In this document: in pieces, positions 44,875 to 54,416 of the stretch | How the letters are laid out: the number at the start of each line of letters is the position of its first letter | How positions within the stretch are numbered: the stretch's first letter is position 1 | Source: Nocardia anaemiae NBRC 100462 | Lineage (GTDB): Bacteria > Actinomycetota > Actinomycetes > Mycobacteriales > Mycobacteriaceae | Assembly: GCF_001612725.1 (NCBI RefSeq) | Contig: NZ_BDAZ01000010.1 | Span: 1-64,000 of the forward strand | Length of the DNA: 64,000 bases | Direction of reading: 5' to 3' | The notes under the pieces: generated by a model | What the model was told of the DNA's origin: nothing | Database searches by the model: none | What the model saw: only the letters and a program-made list of their open reading frames with translations | Position numbers and translations under genes: made by a program

Positions 44875-45420
44875 TCAGACGCCGTCGCGCTGGATCCGCA
44901 GCGCGGTGATGGTCGCGGCCAATCCCTCGTACTGATTGATGAGCAGAACGATTTCGATCAGGCTGCGCTCGTCGTAATGCTCGGCAAGGGCGGACCAGGT
45001 GGCGTCGTCGATATCGCGGGTCTCGACCAACTTGTCGACCGCGGTGAGCAGCGCGCGATGCTTGTCCGACCATCCGTCGGCGGCGGGTCCGGTGCGAACT
45101 CGGTCCAGGATTTCCGGCGTGACACCGGCCCGCCTGCCGAGGCGAATGTGATGGTCCATCTCGTAGGCGCAGTCGCGCAGCTCGGCGACGCGCAGGATGA
45201 CCAGCTCGGATTCATGTCGGGGCAGTCGGCCGCCCGGCATCAACCGTCCGGAGAAGTGCAGCCAGCCGCGGAACAATCCCCCGGTGCGGCCGAGTGTGCT
45301 GAACAGATGTGCGTCGTCGGTGCCCGCCGCACGCGAAAGTATCTGCCAGACAACCCAATTGACCGGACCGAGCTCCCGGAGCCGACCGGGTGAAATGCGT
45401 GGTTGCAACGCCGAAACCAT
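44875..45420 (-). CDS. carboxymuconolactone decarboxylase-family (AhpD-like) protein
   Basis: A 181-residue helical protein. The conserved core is RHESELVILRVAELRDCAYE followed by MDHHIRLGRRAGV; the Cys and His match the family's proton-relay positions, but the full CxxC of AhpD is absent (one Cys only). Members act in peroxide defence or aromatic acid breakdown. ATG 45420 is used. It is a single gene; the 225-base gap to the small membrane protein gene holds nothing convincing. Confidence 0.85.
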   Translation of the reverse strand: MVSALQPRISPGRLRELGPVNWVVWQILSRAAGTDDAHLFSTLGRTGGLFRGWLHFSGRLMPGGRLPRHESELVILRVAELRDCAYEMDHHIRLGRRAGVTPEILDRVRTGPAADGWSDKHRALLTAVDKLVETRDIDDATWSALAEHYDERSLIEIVLLINQYEGLAATITALRIQRDGV

Positions 45421-45627
45421 GCCTGTGCCTCCTTGTCCGCCGCCGGTAGCGGGGTCCGTCCTGCCGGACCGAATCCGAGCGTACTAGCGGGTAGGTCCGC
45501 GATCGGCGGGTCGGCGGTACCGAGTTGCGCTTTCCGGTGGTCTTCGCGGCGACGGCGGGTCATCATCAGTACCGGCGCGGTGGATGTGGGGCGCCGGGGT
45601 GAACCGGATGAGGGTAGGAAATACGCG

Positions 45628-46509
45628 ATGCTGGTGAAGATCAAGACCGGAACGATTCTCTCCGGGGCCGAACAGGAGTTCGTGGAATGCCTGCGGTTGT
45701 ATCCGACGACCGCTGTCGCATTGATCGGTCTCGAGGTCGGCGATCATGGATCTCGTCGGGTCGACGCGGTCATCCTGACCCCGCGCGGCATTACCGTGGC
45801 CGATATCAAGGGCTTTCGGCGCCGCCAGAGCGGGATTCTGAACATTCCGGGCGACGGTCGGTGGACGATCAGCGCCGAGCCCGCCGACCTGGACGAGGAG
45901 ATCTCCGGCAATCCGGTCGATCAGCTGGAACACAGTGTGCATGCGGTGAAGACCCGGCTGGAGCGGGCGCTGATCGATCCCGGCCACATCTGCGGCGCCG
46001 TCGTGCTCGTGCCGTTCCGCGGGGTCGCGGTGCGGCCTGCCCGGACCAACCTGCGCCCCGGCCTGGATGTCCTCGTCTCGAATGCCCGTGACGCGACCGA
46101 ACTGCGCATCTACCTCGAGGGTTTCTCCGCTGGACCGCGCAGCTGGACCGCGGATCGGGTCGTCGCCGCCTGCGATGCGCTCGGCGCCGAAAAGCCTTCG
46201 CGCGCCGAGTTGCTCGCCGACGGCTTCGACGAGGTGCAGCCGAAAGCGCCGTCGCTCTCGGCGCGGGAGATGCGCCAGCATGTCATCCCCGCGCCGCTGC
46301 CGCCGAGTAAGCGGCAGACGGCGGCGGGGTGGGTGGTCTTCGCGGCCGCGCTGGTCGGAATGGTGGTGGTGCTCATCGTGATCGCGAGTTCGCTCGCGCA
46401 CGATTCGGCCGATCCGGCCCGCGAACCGAATACCTCGACACCGAGCGTGACGCCCTCGCCGCCGCCGTACCATCCGACCCCGTGCTGGCCCCTGCAGACC
46501 AACTGCTGA
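45628..46509 (+). CDS. NERD-domain membrane protein with Pro-rich tail
   Basis: A 293-residue protein. Residues 1-130 form a NERD domain, a nuclease-related fold (GAEQEFVECLRLYPTTAVAL, RRVDAVILTPRGITVADIKG), with the Asp and Lys positions that resemble restriction-endonuclease-like sites. A transmembrane helix lies at about residues 230-252 (WVVFAAALVGMVVVLIVIAS), and the last 35 residues are Pro/Thr/Ser rich with two Cys, likely outside. ATG 45628 is chosen; AGG-AAA upstream is a weak site and the open frame to 45403 is not supported. NERD proteins often relate to DNA processing or plasmid functions; a membrane-bound one is unusual. It is convergent with the FadE5-like gene. Confidence 0.75.
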   Translation: MLVKIKTGTILSGAEQEFVECLRLYPTTAVALIGLEVGDHGSRRVDAVILTPRGITVADIKGFRRRQSGILNIPGDGRWTISAEPADLDEEISGNPVDQLEHSVHAVKTRLERALIDPGHICGAVVLVPFRGVAVRPARTNLRPGLDVLVSNARDATELRIYLEGFSAGPRSWTADRVVAACDALGAEKPSRAELLADGFDEVQPKAPSLSAREMRQHVIPAPLPPSKRQTAAGWVVFAAALVGMVVVLIVIASSLAHDSADPAREPNTSTPSVTPSPPPYHPTPCWPLQTNC

Positions 46510-48339
46510 TCAGAACGCGGCTTCGTCCAGCTCCATGATGTCGTTATCGATCGCGGCGATAATGTTCTTCACCGCTGTCAATTCCGGCAGCACGTTCTTC
46601 GCGAAATAGCTTGCGACGGCGACCTTTCCGGAATAGAACGCCCGATCCTTCTCCGGTGCTTCGGCAGCCAGTGCGGCGGCCGCGATCTCGGCCTGCACCA
46701 GCAGTCGCCAGGCGATGAGCAGATCGCCGACCGCGAGCAGGAAGCGCACCGAACCGAGTCCGACCTTGTACAGCTGCTTCGGATCCTGTTGGGACGCCAT
46801 CAGATAGCCGGTCAGCGTGGCAGCCATCGCCTGCACATCCTCGGCCGCGGTGGCCAGCAGCGCCCGCTCGGTCTCGAAGCGACTGGTCTTCGCCTCCAGG
46901 AAGGCCGCGATCTGCCCGTTGACGTGCGCGAATGCCACGCCCTTATCCCGAATGATCTTGCGGAAGAAGAAATCCTGCGCTTGGATCGCGGTGGTGCCCT
47001 CGTAGAGCGAGTCGATCTTCGCATCGCGGATGTACTGCTCGGTCGGGTAATCCTGCAGATAGCCCGAACCGCCGAGTGTCTGCAGCGATTCGGTCAGATA
47101 TTGGTAGGCCCGCTCGGAACCGACGCCCTTGACGATCGGCAGCAGCAGATCGTCGACCCGGTGCGCCAATTCGGCATCGGCACCCGAAACAAGTTGCGCC
47201 ACATCGGCATTCTGGTGGGCCGCGGTGTAAAGGTATACCGCGCGCAGACCTTCGGCGTAGGCCTTCTGCATAGCCAGCGAACGCCGCACATCCGGGTGGT
47301 GGGTAGTGGTGACGCGCGGAGCGGCCTTATCCGTCATCTGCGTCAGGTCCGCACCCTGCACGCGCTGTTTGGCGTATTCGAGCGCATTGAGGTAACCGGT
47401 CGACAGGGTGCCGGTGGACTTGATGCCGACCACCATGCGGGCGTTCTCGATCACCTGGAACATCTGCGCGATGCCGTTGTGCACCTCGCCGACCAGCCAG
47501 CCCTTTGCGGGCACATCGGTCGCGCCGAAGGTCAGCTCACAGGTGGGCGAGGACTTCAGACCCATCTTGTGTTCGACGCCGGTCACATAAACGCCATTGC
47601 GGTCGCCCAGCTCCAGCGTCTCGTGATCGAACAGGAATTTCGGCACATAGAACAGCGACAGGCCCTTGGTACCTGGACCGGCGCCCTCCGGGCGAGCCAG
47701 TACCAGGTGGAAGACATTCTCGGCGGTCTCACCGACATCACCGCCGGAGATGAAGCGCTTGACGCCCTCGATGTGCCAGGAGCCGTCCTCCTGTTTGATC
47801 GCCTTGGTCCGTCCCGCCCCCACATCCGAACCGGCATCCGGCTCGGTCAGCACCATGGTGCCAGCCCAGCCGCGGTCATAACCCTTTGTGGCCCACTGCT
47901 TCTGCTGTTCGGTGCCGACATTGAACAGCACCGAGGACATCACCGGCCCCATATTGAAGAAGCTCGCCGCCGGGTTCGCGCAGGTGAGCATCTCGTTGAT
48001 CGACCAGACCACCGCGGCGGGCGCGGACGTGCCGCCCATCCCCTCCGGCATGCCGAGCCGACTCCAGTCGGCCTCGTGCACCGCCTGGACGGTCTTGCGT
48101 AGCGGTTCGGGCACTGAAATCGAGAAGGTGGCCGGATCGTAGACGACCGGATCACGGTCGGCCGCGGCGAACGATTCCGCCACCGGTCCCTCGGCCAGCC
48201 GCTTCACCTCGGCCAGGATCTCCCGCACGGTTTCCGAATCGAGATCGCCGTAGGCACCCGTATCAAGGAGTTTGTCCAGTTCTAATACCTCGAACAGATT
48301 GAACTCGATATCCCGAACGTTCGCCTTGTAGTGACCCAC
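46510..48339 (-). CDS. fadE5: acyl-CoA dehydrogenase, FadE5-like
   Basis: A 609-residue enzyme, longer than ordinary acyl-CoA dehydrogenases (about 400) because of an added C-terminal domain, as in M. tuberculosis FadE5 (Rv0244c), which it follows closely from memory. Start [20 protein letters not shown] and end [12 protein letters not shown] match that protein nearly residue for residue. The FAD/CoA motif is [15 protein letters not shown], and the catalytic-base region is in [15 protein letters not shown]. It oxidises medium to long acyl-CoAs in beta-oxidation. GTG 48339 follows GAGGAGG. A TTGTACAA palindrome lies at 48399-48406 upstream. Confidence 0.93.
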   Translation of the reverse strand: MGHYKANVRDIEFNLFEVLELDKLLDTGAYGDLDSETVREILAEVKRLAEGPVAESFAAADRDPVVYDPATFSISVPEPLRKTVQAVHEADWSRLGMPEGMGGTSAPAAVVWSINEMLTCANPAASFFNMGPVMSSVLFNVGTEQQKQWATKGYDRGWAGTMVLTEPDAGSDVGAGRTKAIKQEDGSWHIEGVKRFISGGDVGETAENVFHLVLARPEGAGPGTKGLSLFYVPKFLFDHETLELGDRNGVYVTGVEHKMGLKSSPTCELTFGATDVPAKGWLVGEVHNGIAQMFQVIENARMVVGIKSTGTLSTGYLNALEYAKQRVQGADLTQMTDKAAPRVTTTHHPDVRRSLAMQKAYAEGLRAVYLYTAAHQNADVAQLVSGADAELAHRVDDLLLPIVKGVGSERAYQYLTESLQTLGGSGYLQDYPTEQYIRDAKIDSLYEGTTAIQAQDFFFRKIIRDKGVAFAHVNGQIAAFLEAKTSRFETERALLATAAEDVQAMAATLTGYLMASQQDPKQLYKVGLGSVRFLLAVGDLLIAWRLLVQAEIAAAALAAEAPEKDRAFYSGKVAVASYFAKNVLPELTAVKNIIAAIDNDIMELDEAAF

Positions 48340-48398
48340 CGGTCCTCCTCGGACTCACGCCTCCACGACCGGGCAGCCGCGGAATCGGCGTTTTGACG

Positions 48399-48406
48399 TT
48401 GTACAA
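48399..48406. promoter_or_regulatory. TTGTACAA palindrome upstream of fadE5
   Basis: An eight-base palindrome 60 bases upstream of the fadE5 start. It resembles the core of the longer palindrome at 48586-48597. It may be a second GntR/FadR-type site; short enough to be chance. Confidence 0.3.
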
Positions 48407-48492
48407 AAAGAGCCTGCCGTACCGCTGTCTTGCTACGCAACCGTAGGCAGGACGCGGTACTCACAGCGGTTTGCCGAACGATTTCTACAAAC

Positions 48493-48509
48493 GTTCACAC
48501 GACGGAAAC
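48493..48509 (+). promoter_or_regulatory. GlnR-like box upstream of the urea transporter operon
   Basis: GTTCAC, six bases, GAAAC matches the actinobacterial GlnR consensus GNTNAC-N6-GNAAC exactly. It lies about 220 bases before urtA. GlnR activates nitrogen-uptake genes, including urea transport, when nitrogen is low. One half pair only is seen. Confidence 0.55.
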
Positions 48510-48585
48510 GTGCGCAACGGACTCGTCACCGAGAGATATTCCGCCGCAACAACTTCTGTCTAACGTTCGCAGCACGAATACAGCC

Positions 48586-48597
48586 GTTGTATACAAC
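48586..48597. promoter_or_regulatory. perfect palindrome GTTGTATACAAC, GntR/FadR-type operator
   Basis: A 12-base palindrome whose centre TTGTATACAA fits the FadR-subfamily consensus (T-n-GT-n-AC-n-A). It is 133 bases upstream of urtA. The gene for a FadR/FCD-type GntR protein closes this same operon, so an autoregulatory site is likely. Confidence 0.6.
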
Positions 48598-48729
48598 CCG
48601 GTCCACAGGGCCCGTTCGAGCGACCCGCAAGCAGTCGTTACGGCGGCGTGACCGGGGCAAAGGCGGGTGTATTCGACGCGGCGCACGCAGCGCCGCCGAA
48701 CACCTGATGAGTGAGAAGGGTGGCGCCCC

Positions 48730-50010
48730 ATGCCAGAATCCCGTGATACCCGTCGATCGCGTTCGCGCCGCGTCGGCAAGGCGCTGGTCGCGCCGACGGC
48801 CGTCGCACTAGCCGGTCTGTTGCTGACCGGCTGTGGCGCCAAGGATGACGCCTCGACCAGCGGCTCCAACGCCTCGTCCTGCGTCGACACCTCGAAGGAC
48901 TCGATCAAGATCGGCTCGCTGCACTCGCTGTCGGGCACCATGGCGATCTCCGAAGTCACCGTTGCCAACTCGACCAAGCTGGCCGTTGACCAGATCAATG
49001 CCGCGGGCGGCGTACTCGGCAAAAAGCTCGACCTGGTGTTGGAGGACGGCGCCTCGGATCCGAAGACGTTCGCGGAGAAGGCCGAGAAGCTGATCAGCTC
49101 CGACTGTGTCGCCGCGGTATTCGGCGGTTGGACCTCGTCTAGCCGCAAGGCCATGAAGCCGAAGTTCGAGAGCCTGAATTCGCTGCTCTACTACCCGGTC
49201 CAGTACGAGGGGCTGGAGGACAGCAAGAACATCTTCTACACCGGCGCGACCACCAACCAGCAGATCCTGCCCGCGCTGGATTATCTGAAGCAGAAGGGCA
49301 TCAAGTCCCTGTACCTGGTCGGCTCGGACTATGTCTTCCCGCAGACCGCCAACCGGGAGATCAAGGCGTACGCGGCGGCGAACGGAATCGAAATCAAGGG
49401 TGAGGACTACACCCCGCTGGGCTCCACCGATTTCTCCACCATCGTGAACAAGGTCCGCAATGCCAAGGCAGGCGCGGTATTCAACACCCTCAATGGCGAT
49501 TCGAATGTGGCCTTCTTCCGCGAATACACCAACGCCGGCCTGAAAGCCGCTGATATGCCGGTCGTTTCGGTGTCCATCGCCGAGGAGGAGGTCGCCGGTA
49601 TCGGCGCGCAGAATATCGCCGGACAGCTGACCGCGTGGAATTACTACCAGACGGTCGACACCCCGGTGAACAAGAAGTTCGTCGCGGACTACAAGGCCGC
49701 ATTCGGTGCCGACAAGCCGACCTCGGACCCGATGGAGGCCGCCTACGCCTCGGTCTTCCTGTGGAAGAACACCGTGGAAAAGGCGAAGTCGTTCAAGGTG
49801 GCCGATATTCAGGCCGCGGCCGACGGCGTGACCTTCGAGGCGCCGGAGGGCCTGGTCACGATCAATGGCGCCAACCATCACATCACCAAGACCGCCCGCA
49901 TCGGCGAAATCCGCCCGGACGGACTGATCTACACGGTGTGGGACTCGGGCAAGCCCGTGACGCCGGACCCGTACCTGACGTCCTACGACTGGGCCAAGGG
50001 CCTCAAGTAG
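48730..50010 (+). CDS. urtA: urea ABC transporter, substrate-binding lipoprotein
   Basis: A 426-residue binding protein. A basic leader ([10 protein letters not shown]) and a hydrophobic segment end in the lipobox LLTGC (Cys35), so it is lipid-anchored outside the membrane. The Leu/Ile/Val-binding fold begins at [20 protein letters not shown] and includes [20 protein letters not shown] and [20 protein letters not shown], both typical of UrtA and FmdD-type proteins. ATG 48730 follows AGAAGGG. It is the first gene of urtABCDE. A hairpin after it probably keeps urtA mRNA more abundant than the rest. Confidence 0.95.
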   Translation: MPESRDTRRSRSRRVGKALVAPTAVALAGLLLTGCGAKDDASTSGSNASSCVDTSKDSIKIGSLHSLSGTMAISEVTVANSTKLAVDQINAAGGVLGKKLDLVLEDGASDPKTFAEKAEKLISSDCVAAVFGGWTSSSRKAMKPKFESLNSLLYYPVQYEGLEDSKNIFYTGATTNQQILPALDYLKQKGIKSLYLVGSDYVFPQTANREIKAYAAANGIEIKGEDYTPLGSTDFSTIVNKVRNAKAGAVFNTLNGDSNVAFFREYTNAGLKAADMPVVSVSIAEEEVAGIGAQNIAGQLTAWNYYQTVDTPVNKKFVADYKAAFGADKPTSDPMEAAYASVFLWKNTVEKAKSFKVADIQAAADGVTFEAPEGLVTINGANHHITKTARIGEIRPDGLIYTVWDSGKPVTPDPYLTSYDWAKGLK

Positions 50011-50019
50011 TCGACCGGC

Positions 50020-50058
50020 GCCGGATGCGGGCTCTGTGAGGGGCAGCCCGCATCCGGC
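50020..50058 (+). terminator. intra-operon hairpin between urtA and urtB
   Basis: Arms 50020-50033 and 50045-50058 pair perfectly over 14 bases around an 11-base loop in the 69-base gap. It is likely a partial terminator or mRNA-stabilising stem that raises binding-protein levels. Confidence 0.75.
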
Positions 50059-50079
50059 CGACCCGTTAGGAATCCGAAT

Positions 50080-50964
50080 ATGGATGTGTTGATCGGCCAG
50101 CTCTTCACCGGGCTGAGTCTGGGATCCATTCTTCTGCTTGCGGCGCTGGGCCTTTCGCTGACCTTCGGTCAGATGGGCGTGATCAACATGGCGCACGGCG
50201 AATTCATCATGGCCGGGTGTTACACGACTTATGTTGTGCAGAAGGTCATCTCGTCGGCCGGGGTATCGCTGGTCGTTTCCTTGCTGATCGGCTTCCTGGT
50301 CGGCGGCTTGCTCGGCGCGGCCCTGGAAATGGGTCTGATCCGATGGATGTACGACCGGCCGCTGGACACCCTGCTCGTCACCTTCGGTGTGGGACTCGTG
50401 CTGCAACAGGCCGCGCGTGACATCTTCGGCGCACCCGCGAAGAACGTGCTCGCACCCGATTGGCTCAGCGGCGGTATCACCATTCTCGGCGCGGTGGTAC
50501 CGAAGACCCGCATCTTCATCCTCGTGCTCGCGGTCGTCGCCGTGACCGCGCTGGCCACCGTGCTCAGAACGACTCCGCTCGGTCGGCGCATCCGCGCGGT
50601 CGTGCAGAACCGCGGTCTGGCGGAGACCAGCGGTGTCTCCAGCCGTGTCACCGATATCAGCACCTTCTTCATCGGCTCCGGCCTGGCCGGGGTCGCGGGC
50701 GTCGCGCTGACCTTGATCGGTTCGACCAGCCCGACCATCGGGCAGAGCTATCTGATCGATGCATTCCTGGTCGTCGTGATCGGCGGGCTCGGGCAGATCA
50801 AGGGCACCGTGATCGCGGCCTTCGCGCTCGGCCTGCTGAATTCGTATATCGAGTACTCCACGACGGCCTCGATCGCGAAGGTGATCGTCTTCGTCATCAT
50901 CGTCATTTTCCTGCAGGTTCGTCCGCAGGGACTATTCACCGTTCGGACGAGGAGTCTGGCATGA
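50080..50964 (+). CDS. urtB: urea ABC transporter, permease
   Basis: A 294-residue branched-chain-amino-acid-type permease (LivH family) with about eight helices. Typical are LGLSLTFGQMGVINMAHGEF and FLVVVIGGLGQIKGTVIAAF. UrtB in other bacteria often has a long periplasmic N-terminal domain; this is the short form. ATG 50080 follows TTAGGAAT. The stop overlaps urtC (ATGA). Confidence 0.94.
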   Translation: MDVLIGQLFTGLSLGSILLLAALGLSLTFGQMGVINMAHGEFIMAGCYTTYVVQKVISSAGVSLVVSLLIGFLVGGLLGAALEMGLIRWMYDRPLDTLLVTFGVGLVLQQAARDIFGAPAKNVLAPDWLSGGITILGAVVPKTRIFILVLAVVAVTALATVLRTTPLGRRIRAVVQNRGLAETSGVSSRVTDISTFFIGSGLAGVAGVALTLIGSTSPTIGQSYLIDAFLVVVIGGLGQIKGTVIAAFALGLLNSYIEYSTTASIAKVIVFVIIVIFLQVRPQGLFTVRTRSLA

Positions 50965-52109
50965 CCACACTCGGACAACGTTGGCGCGCACATCCTTCCG
51001 TGACCGCGTGGGGCGGCTTCGTCGTGGCCGCGATCCTGCTGTTCGCGGTAGCGCCCGCCGTGCTCAGCGATTTCCGGCTCAACCTGCTCGCCAAATTCCT
51101 GTGCTTCGCGATCGTGGCGGCGGGCATCGGATTGGCTTGGGGCCGTGGTGGAATGCTCACGCTCGGGCAGGGCGTTTTCTTCGGCATCGGCGCGTACATC
51201 ATGGCGATGCATCTGCAGATGGCCGATGCGGCCCGGCTGCACAATGAGGTTCCGGAGTTCATGGAGATCGCCGGTATTCGCGAATTACCCTCGTTCTGGC
51301 GGCCTTTCGCGTCGGCTCCGGTCGCACTGATCGGCATTCTGGTGCTGCCCGCGCTGATCGCGGCGGCACTCGGCTACGGCGTATTCAAGCGTCGGGTCAA
51401 GGGCACGTATTTCGCGATCCTGAGTCAGGCATTGGCCGCGGCACTCGCGATTCTGCTGACCGGACAGCAGAAGATCGGCGGGTTCACCGGATTGTCGGAC
51501 TTCCGTGCGTTCTTCGGCTTCAAGCTCTCGGATCCGGTCAACCGGCAGATGCTGTTCTTCATCACGGCGGGCACCTTGTTGTTGGTGGTCGCCGCGGTGC
51601 GCCAACTCATGCACAGTCGCTACGGCGAATTGCTCATAGCCGTGCGTGATCAGGAGGAACGGGTGCGCTTCCTCGGCTACGACCCGGCCGATATCAAGAT
51701 CGTGGCCTATGTCGCGGCGGCATTCTTCGCGGGTATCGCGGGTGCGCTGTTCACCCCGATTGTCGGCATCATCTCGCCCGCCGATATCGGCGTCGTGCCA
51801 TCCATCGCATTCATAATCGGTGTCGCGATAGGCGGACGGACCACGCTGCTCGGGCCGGTACTCGGCGCGATCGGCGTGGCCTGGGCGCAGACGGCGCTCT
51901 CGGAGGAGTTCCCGTCCAGCTGGACCTATCTGCAGGGTGTGCTGTTCATCGTGGTCGTCGGATTCATTCCGGCGGGTCTCGCCGGGGTGTGGCCGATGTT
52001 GAAGGGGTTGCGGGACAGTAGGTTTCGCAACGCATCCGCGCCTGCTCCGGTGCTGGTCGATGAACCGCTACCCGAAGTCGTGACCGAGGAGAAGGTGGAA
52101 TCCCGATGA
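50961..52109 (+). CDS. urtC: urea ABC transporter, permease
   Basis: A 382-residue LivM-type permease that pairs with UrtB. The motif GLAWGRGGMLTLGQGVFFGI is the usual substrate-path element, and AVRDQEERVRFLGYDPADIK is the cytoplasmic loop that contacts the ATPases. The urea-type insertion after helix 3 (LHNEVPEFMEIAGIRELPSF) supports urea rather than amino acid transport. ATG 50961 follows GACGAGGAG, overlaps the urtB stop by four bases, and is preferred to the much longer open frame. Confidence 0.94.
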   Translation: MTTLGQRWRAHPSVTAWGGFVVAAILLFAVAPAVLSDFRLNLLAKFLCFAIVAAGIGLAWGRGGMLTLGQGVFFGIGAYIMAMHLQMADAARLHNEVPEFMEIAGIRELPSFWRPFASAPVALIGILVLPALIAAALGYGVFKRRVKGTYFAILSQALAAALAILLTGQQKIGGFTGLSDFRAFFGFKLSDPVNRQMLFFITAGTLLLVVAAVRQLMHSRYGELLIAVRDQEERVRFLGYDPADIKIVAYVAAAFFAGIAGALFTPIVGIISPADIGVVPSIAFIIGVAIGGRTTLLGPVLGAIGVAWAQTALSEEFPSSWTYLQGVLFIVVVGFIPAGLAGVWPMLKGLRDSRFRNASAPAPVLVDEPLPEVVTEEKVESR

Positions 52110-52948
52110 ATGCGCACGACCCGAAGCCGGGCGGCAATGCGGGCATGTCGAGCGAATATCTCGAAATCCGCGGTCTCTCGGTGAGTTTCGACGGATTCAA
52201 AGCGGTCTCCGATGTGGATCTCACTGTGCTGCAAGGTGATCTGCGGTTCCTGATCGGCCCCAATGGCGCGGGTAAGACCACACTCATCGATGCGATCACC
52301 GGTCTGGTGCCCGCCACCGGATCCGCGCAGAAGTCCGGCGTCGAATTCCTCGGCAAGAAGGTGCACCAGATCGCCAGGCTCGGCATCGGTCGAACCTTCC
52401 AGACGGCAAGCGTTTTCGAGCAACTCAGTGTGCTGCAGAATCTCGATATCGCCGCGGGCGCGGGGCGTTCGGCGCTGACGCTGTTGCGCCGCCGCAAATC
52501 GGTATTGCCGAGTATCGAAGAGGCACTGGATATCACCGGGCTCGGCGAGCTGCGCGATAAGCCCGCCGGTGTGCTGGCGCACGGACAGAAGCAGTGGCTG
52601 GAGATCGGCATGCTGCTGGTGCAGAACGCCTCGGTGCTGCTGCTCGACGAACCCGTCGCTGGGATGAGCGCCGAGGAGCGTGAGGAGACCGGAAATCTGT
52701 TGCGGCGCATCGGCGGTGAACGCATTGTCATTGTGGTCGAGCATGATATGGATTTCATGCGGTCATTCGCGACCTCGGTCACCGTGCTGGCCGCGGGCAA
52801 GATACTCAGTGAGGGCACCGTCGAACAGGTGCAGGCCGATCCGAAGGTGCAGGAGGTCTACCTCGGAACCGCGGCGGCCATCGGCACAGAACTCGAAGAC
52901 GCGCAGACCGCGCAGGAGCTGACCGCGAAGGAGTCCGCCGATGTTTGA
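52106..52948 (+). CDS. urtD: urea ABC transporter, ATP-binding protein
   Basis: A 280-residue ATPase. Walker A is LIGPNGAGKTTLIDAIT, Walker B is VLLLDEPVAGMS, and the ABC signature is LAHGQKQWLEIG, the variant typical of UrtD rather than the LSGGQ form. The H-loop is in VVEHDMDFM. The ATG at 52106 overlaps urtC by four bases; an internal ATG at 52145 (MSSEYLEIRG) is also plausible. The tail of 20 acidic residues is unusual but harmless. Confidence 0.94.
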   Translation: MNAHDPKPGGNAGMSSEYLEIRGLSVSFDGFKAVSDVDLTVLQGDLRFLIGPNGAGKTTLIDAITGLVPATGSAQKSGVEFLGKKVHQIARLGIGRTFQTASVFEQLSVLQNLDIAAGAGRSALTLLRRRKSVLPSIEEALDITGLGELRDKPAGVLAHGQKQWLEIGMLLVQNASVLLLDEPVAGMSAEEREETGNLLRRIGGERIVIVVEHDMDFMRSFATSVTVLAAGKILSEGTVEQVQADPKVQEVYLGTAAAIGTELEDAQTAQELTAKESADV

Positions 52949-53633
52949 GCTCATCGACATCCATTCGGGTTACGGCCGGACCGAGGTGATCCACGGCGTC
53001 TCGATCACCGTTCCGGACGATAGTGTGGTGGCGATCATGGGGCACAACGGCGCGGGTAAGACCACGCTGCTGCGTACGGCAGTCGGCCTGATCGGCACCA
53101 AATCCGGACAGATCAACTTCAACGGTGAGTCGATCACCAAGATGTCGCCGTCGCGTCGCGTCAAACGCGGTATCGCGTATGTGCCGCAGGGACAGCAGAG
53201 TTTTCCGCAACTGACCACCGCCGAGAATCTGCAGGTCGTCGCCGACGGCCGCAAACGCGGTAAGGCATTGATCGACGAATCGCTGGATCTGTTTCCCGCA
53301 CTGCGCGAACTGTTGAATCGCAAGGCGGGCCTGCTCTCCGGCGGCCAGCGCCAGCAATTGGCCATCGCGAGGGCGCTGATCACCGAGCCGAAGCTGCTGA
53401 TCCTCGATGAGCCGACCGAGGGCATCCAGCCGTCGGTGGTCGCCGAAATCGAGCGCACCATAATCGATTTGACCGAGCGTGGCGGACTCAGCGTGCTGCT
53501 GGTGGAACAGCACATCGGGTTCGCACTGCAAGCGGCGCAACGCTATTACGTCCTGCAGTCCGGCCGCGTCACGTCCACCGGCGACGGCGGAGCGGGCGCG
53601 GAGACCTCGGTCCGCTCGGCGATGGCGATCTGA
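52941..53633 (+). CDS. urtE: urea ABC transporter, ATP-binding protein
   Basis: A 230-residue ATPase, partner of UrtD. Walker A is IMGHNGAGKTTLLRT, the signature is LLSGGQRQQLAIARAL, Walker B is LLILDEPTEGIQPSV, and the H-loop is LLVEQHIGFAL. The start overlaps urtD by eight bases. It completes the five-part urea importer. No urease genes are in the window. Confidence 0.95.
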   Translation: MFELIDIHSGYGRTEVIHGVSITVPDDSVVAIMGHNGAGKTTLLRTAVGLIGTKSGQINFNGESITKMSPSRRVKRGIAYVPQGQQSFPQLTTAENLQVVADGRKRGKALIDESLDLFPALRELLNRKAGLLSGGQRQQLAIARALITEPKLLILDEPTEGIQPSVVAEIERTIIDLTERGGLSVLLVEQHIGFALQAAQRYYVLQSGRVTSTGDGGAGAETSVRSAMAI

Positions 53634-53643
53634 GCTGGCCGCC

Positions 53644-54348
53644 ATGACGCGCAGGGGTCGGGTTCCGCTCAGCGAGCGGGTCTACGAATCGCTGCGGCGG
53701 GACCTGGCCACGGGGGCGATCGTGCCCACCGAACGGCTCGGCGAGGAACGCCTTGCCGAGATCTACGGGGTTTCGCGCACCCCCGTGCGGGAAGCGCTCG
53801 CCCGGCTGCAGGCCGACGGACTTGTGCAGCGGCACGCCGATGGGCTGTATCCGTATCGACCGCGATTGGCGGAGCTGGACAATCTGTTCGAGTTGCGGAT
53901 TGTGTTGGAGACCAGGGGAATTCAGCGCGTCATCGGTATCGGTGACGAACCCGCACCGGCACACGATTCGGCGCTGGTGCGCGCGGAACTCGATATCTGG
54001 CGCGCATTCCGCGACGATCCGCCCGAACCGGGACCCGCACTGGTCGCCGCGGACGAGCAGTTCCACACGACTCTGCTCGCGGCGGCGGGCAATACGGCGC
54101 TGGCGGACGCACTCACCGGCGTGTACGTCCGGGTCCGCCCGGTCCGCACCCTCGACCTGCCGACGCCGGAGCGGATCGCCACCATGACCGCCGAGCACAT
54201 CGCGATCGCCGAACACCTGCTCGCCGGTGCTCCGGATGCCGCGCTGCGCACCCTCACCGCACACATAGGTAGCTCGCGAAAGCACGTGCTCGCGCGTGCC
54301 CAGCAGGCGATCGAGTTCACCAAACTCTCACGCGCCGTGCGGGATTGA
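53644..54348 (+). CDS. GntR-family regulator, FadR/FCD subfamily
   Basis: A 234-residue regulator. The winged helix reads LSERVYESLRRDLATGAI and then EERLAEIYGVSRTPVREALA. The all-helical FCD domain follows (LAELDNLFELRIVLETRGIQ) with metal-ligand-like His at FHTTLLAA and AEHIAIAEHLL. ATG 53644 is ten bases after urtE, so it is co-transcribed with the transporter. FCD regulators bind carboxylates or similar small molecules; here a nitrogen metabolite such as allophanate or urea-derived acid is conceivable. A matching palindrome lies upstream of urtA. Confidence 0.9.
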   Translation: MTRRGRVPLSERVYESLRRDLATGAIVPTERLGEERLAEIYGVSRTPVREALARLQADGLVQRHADGLYPYRPRLAELDNLFELRIVLETRGIQRVIGIGDEPAPAHDSALVRAELDIWRAFRDDPPEPGPALVAADEQFHTTLLAAAGNTALADALTGVYVRVRPVRTLDLPTPERIATMTAEHIAIAEHLLAGAPDAALRTLTAHIGSSRKHVLARAQQAIEFTKLSRAVRD

Positions 54349-54416
54349 CGCTTCGGCCAGCGGTCGCGTTACGCGGAACCCGAGCAACGTCGATGCCATG
54401 GGCGGCGAAAAGGCAG

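Noticed and set aside
44697..44909. A 70-codon plus-strand frame with several Cys (SVICLESCGCCMTTG)
   Set aside because: Irregular composition, no ribosome binding site, and it overlaps the end of the CMD gene.
48808..50406. A 532-codon open frame on the minus strand opposite urtA and urtB
   Set aside because: Antisense artefact of GC-rich codons; no family features, and it spans two genes and a hairpin.
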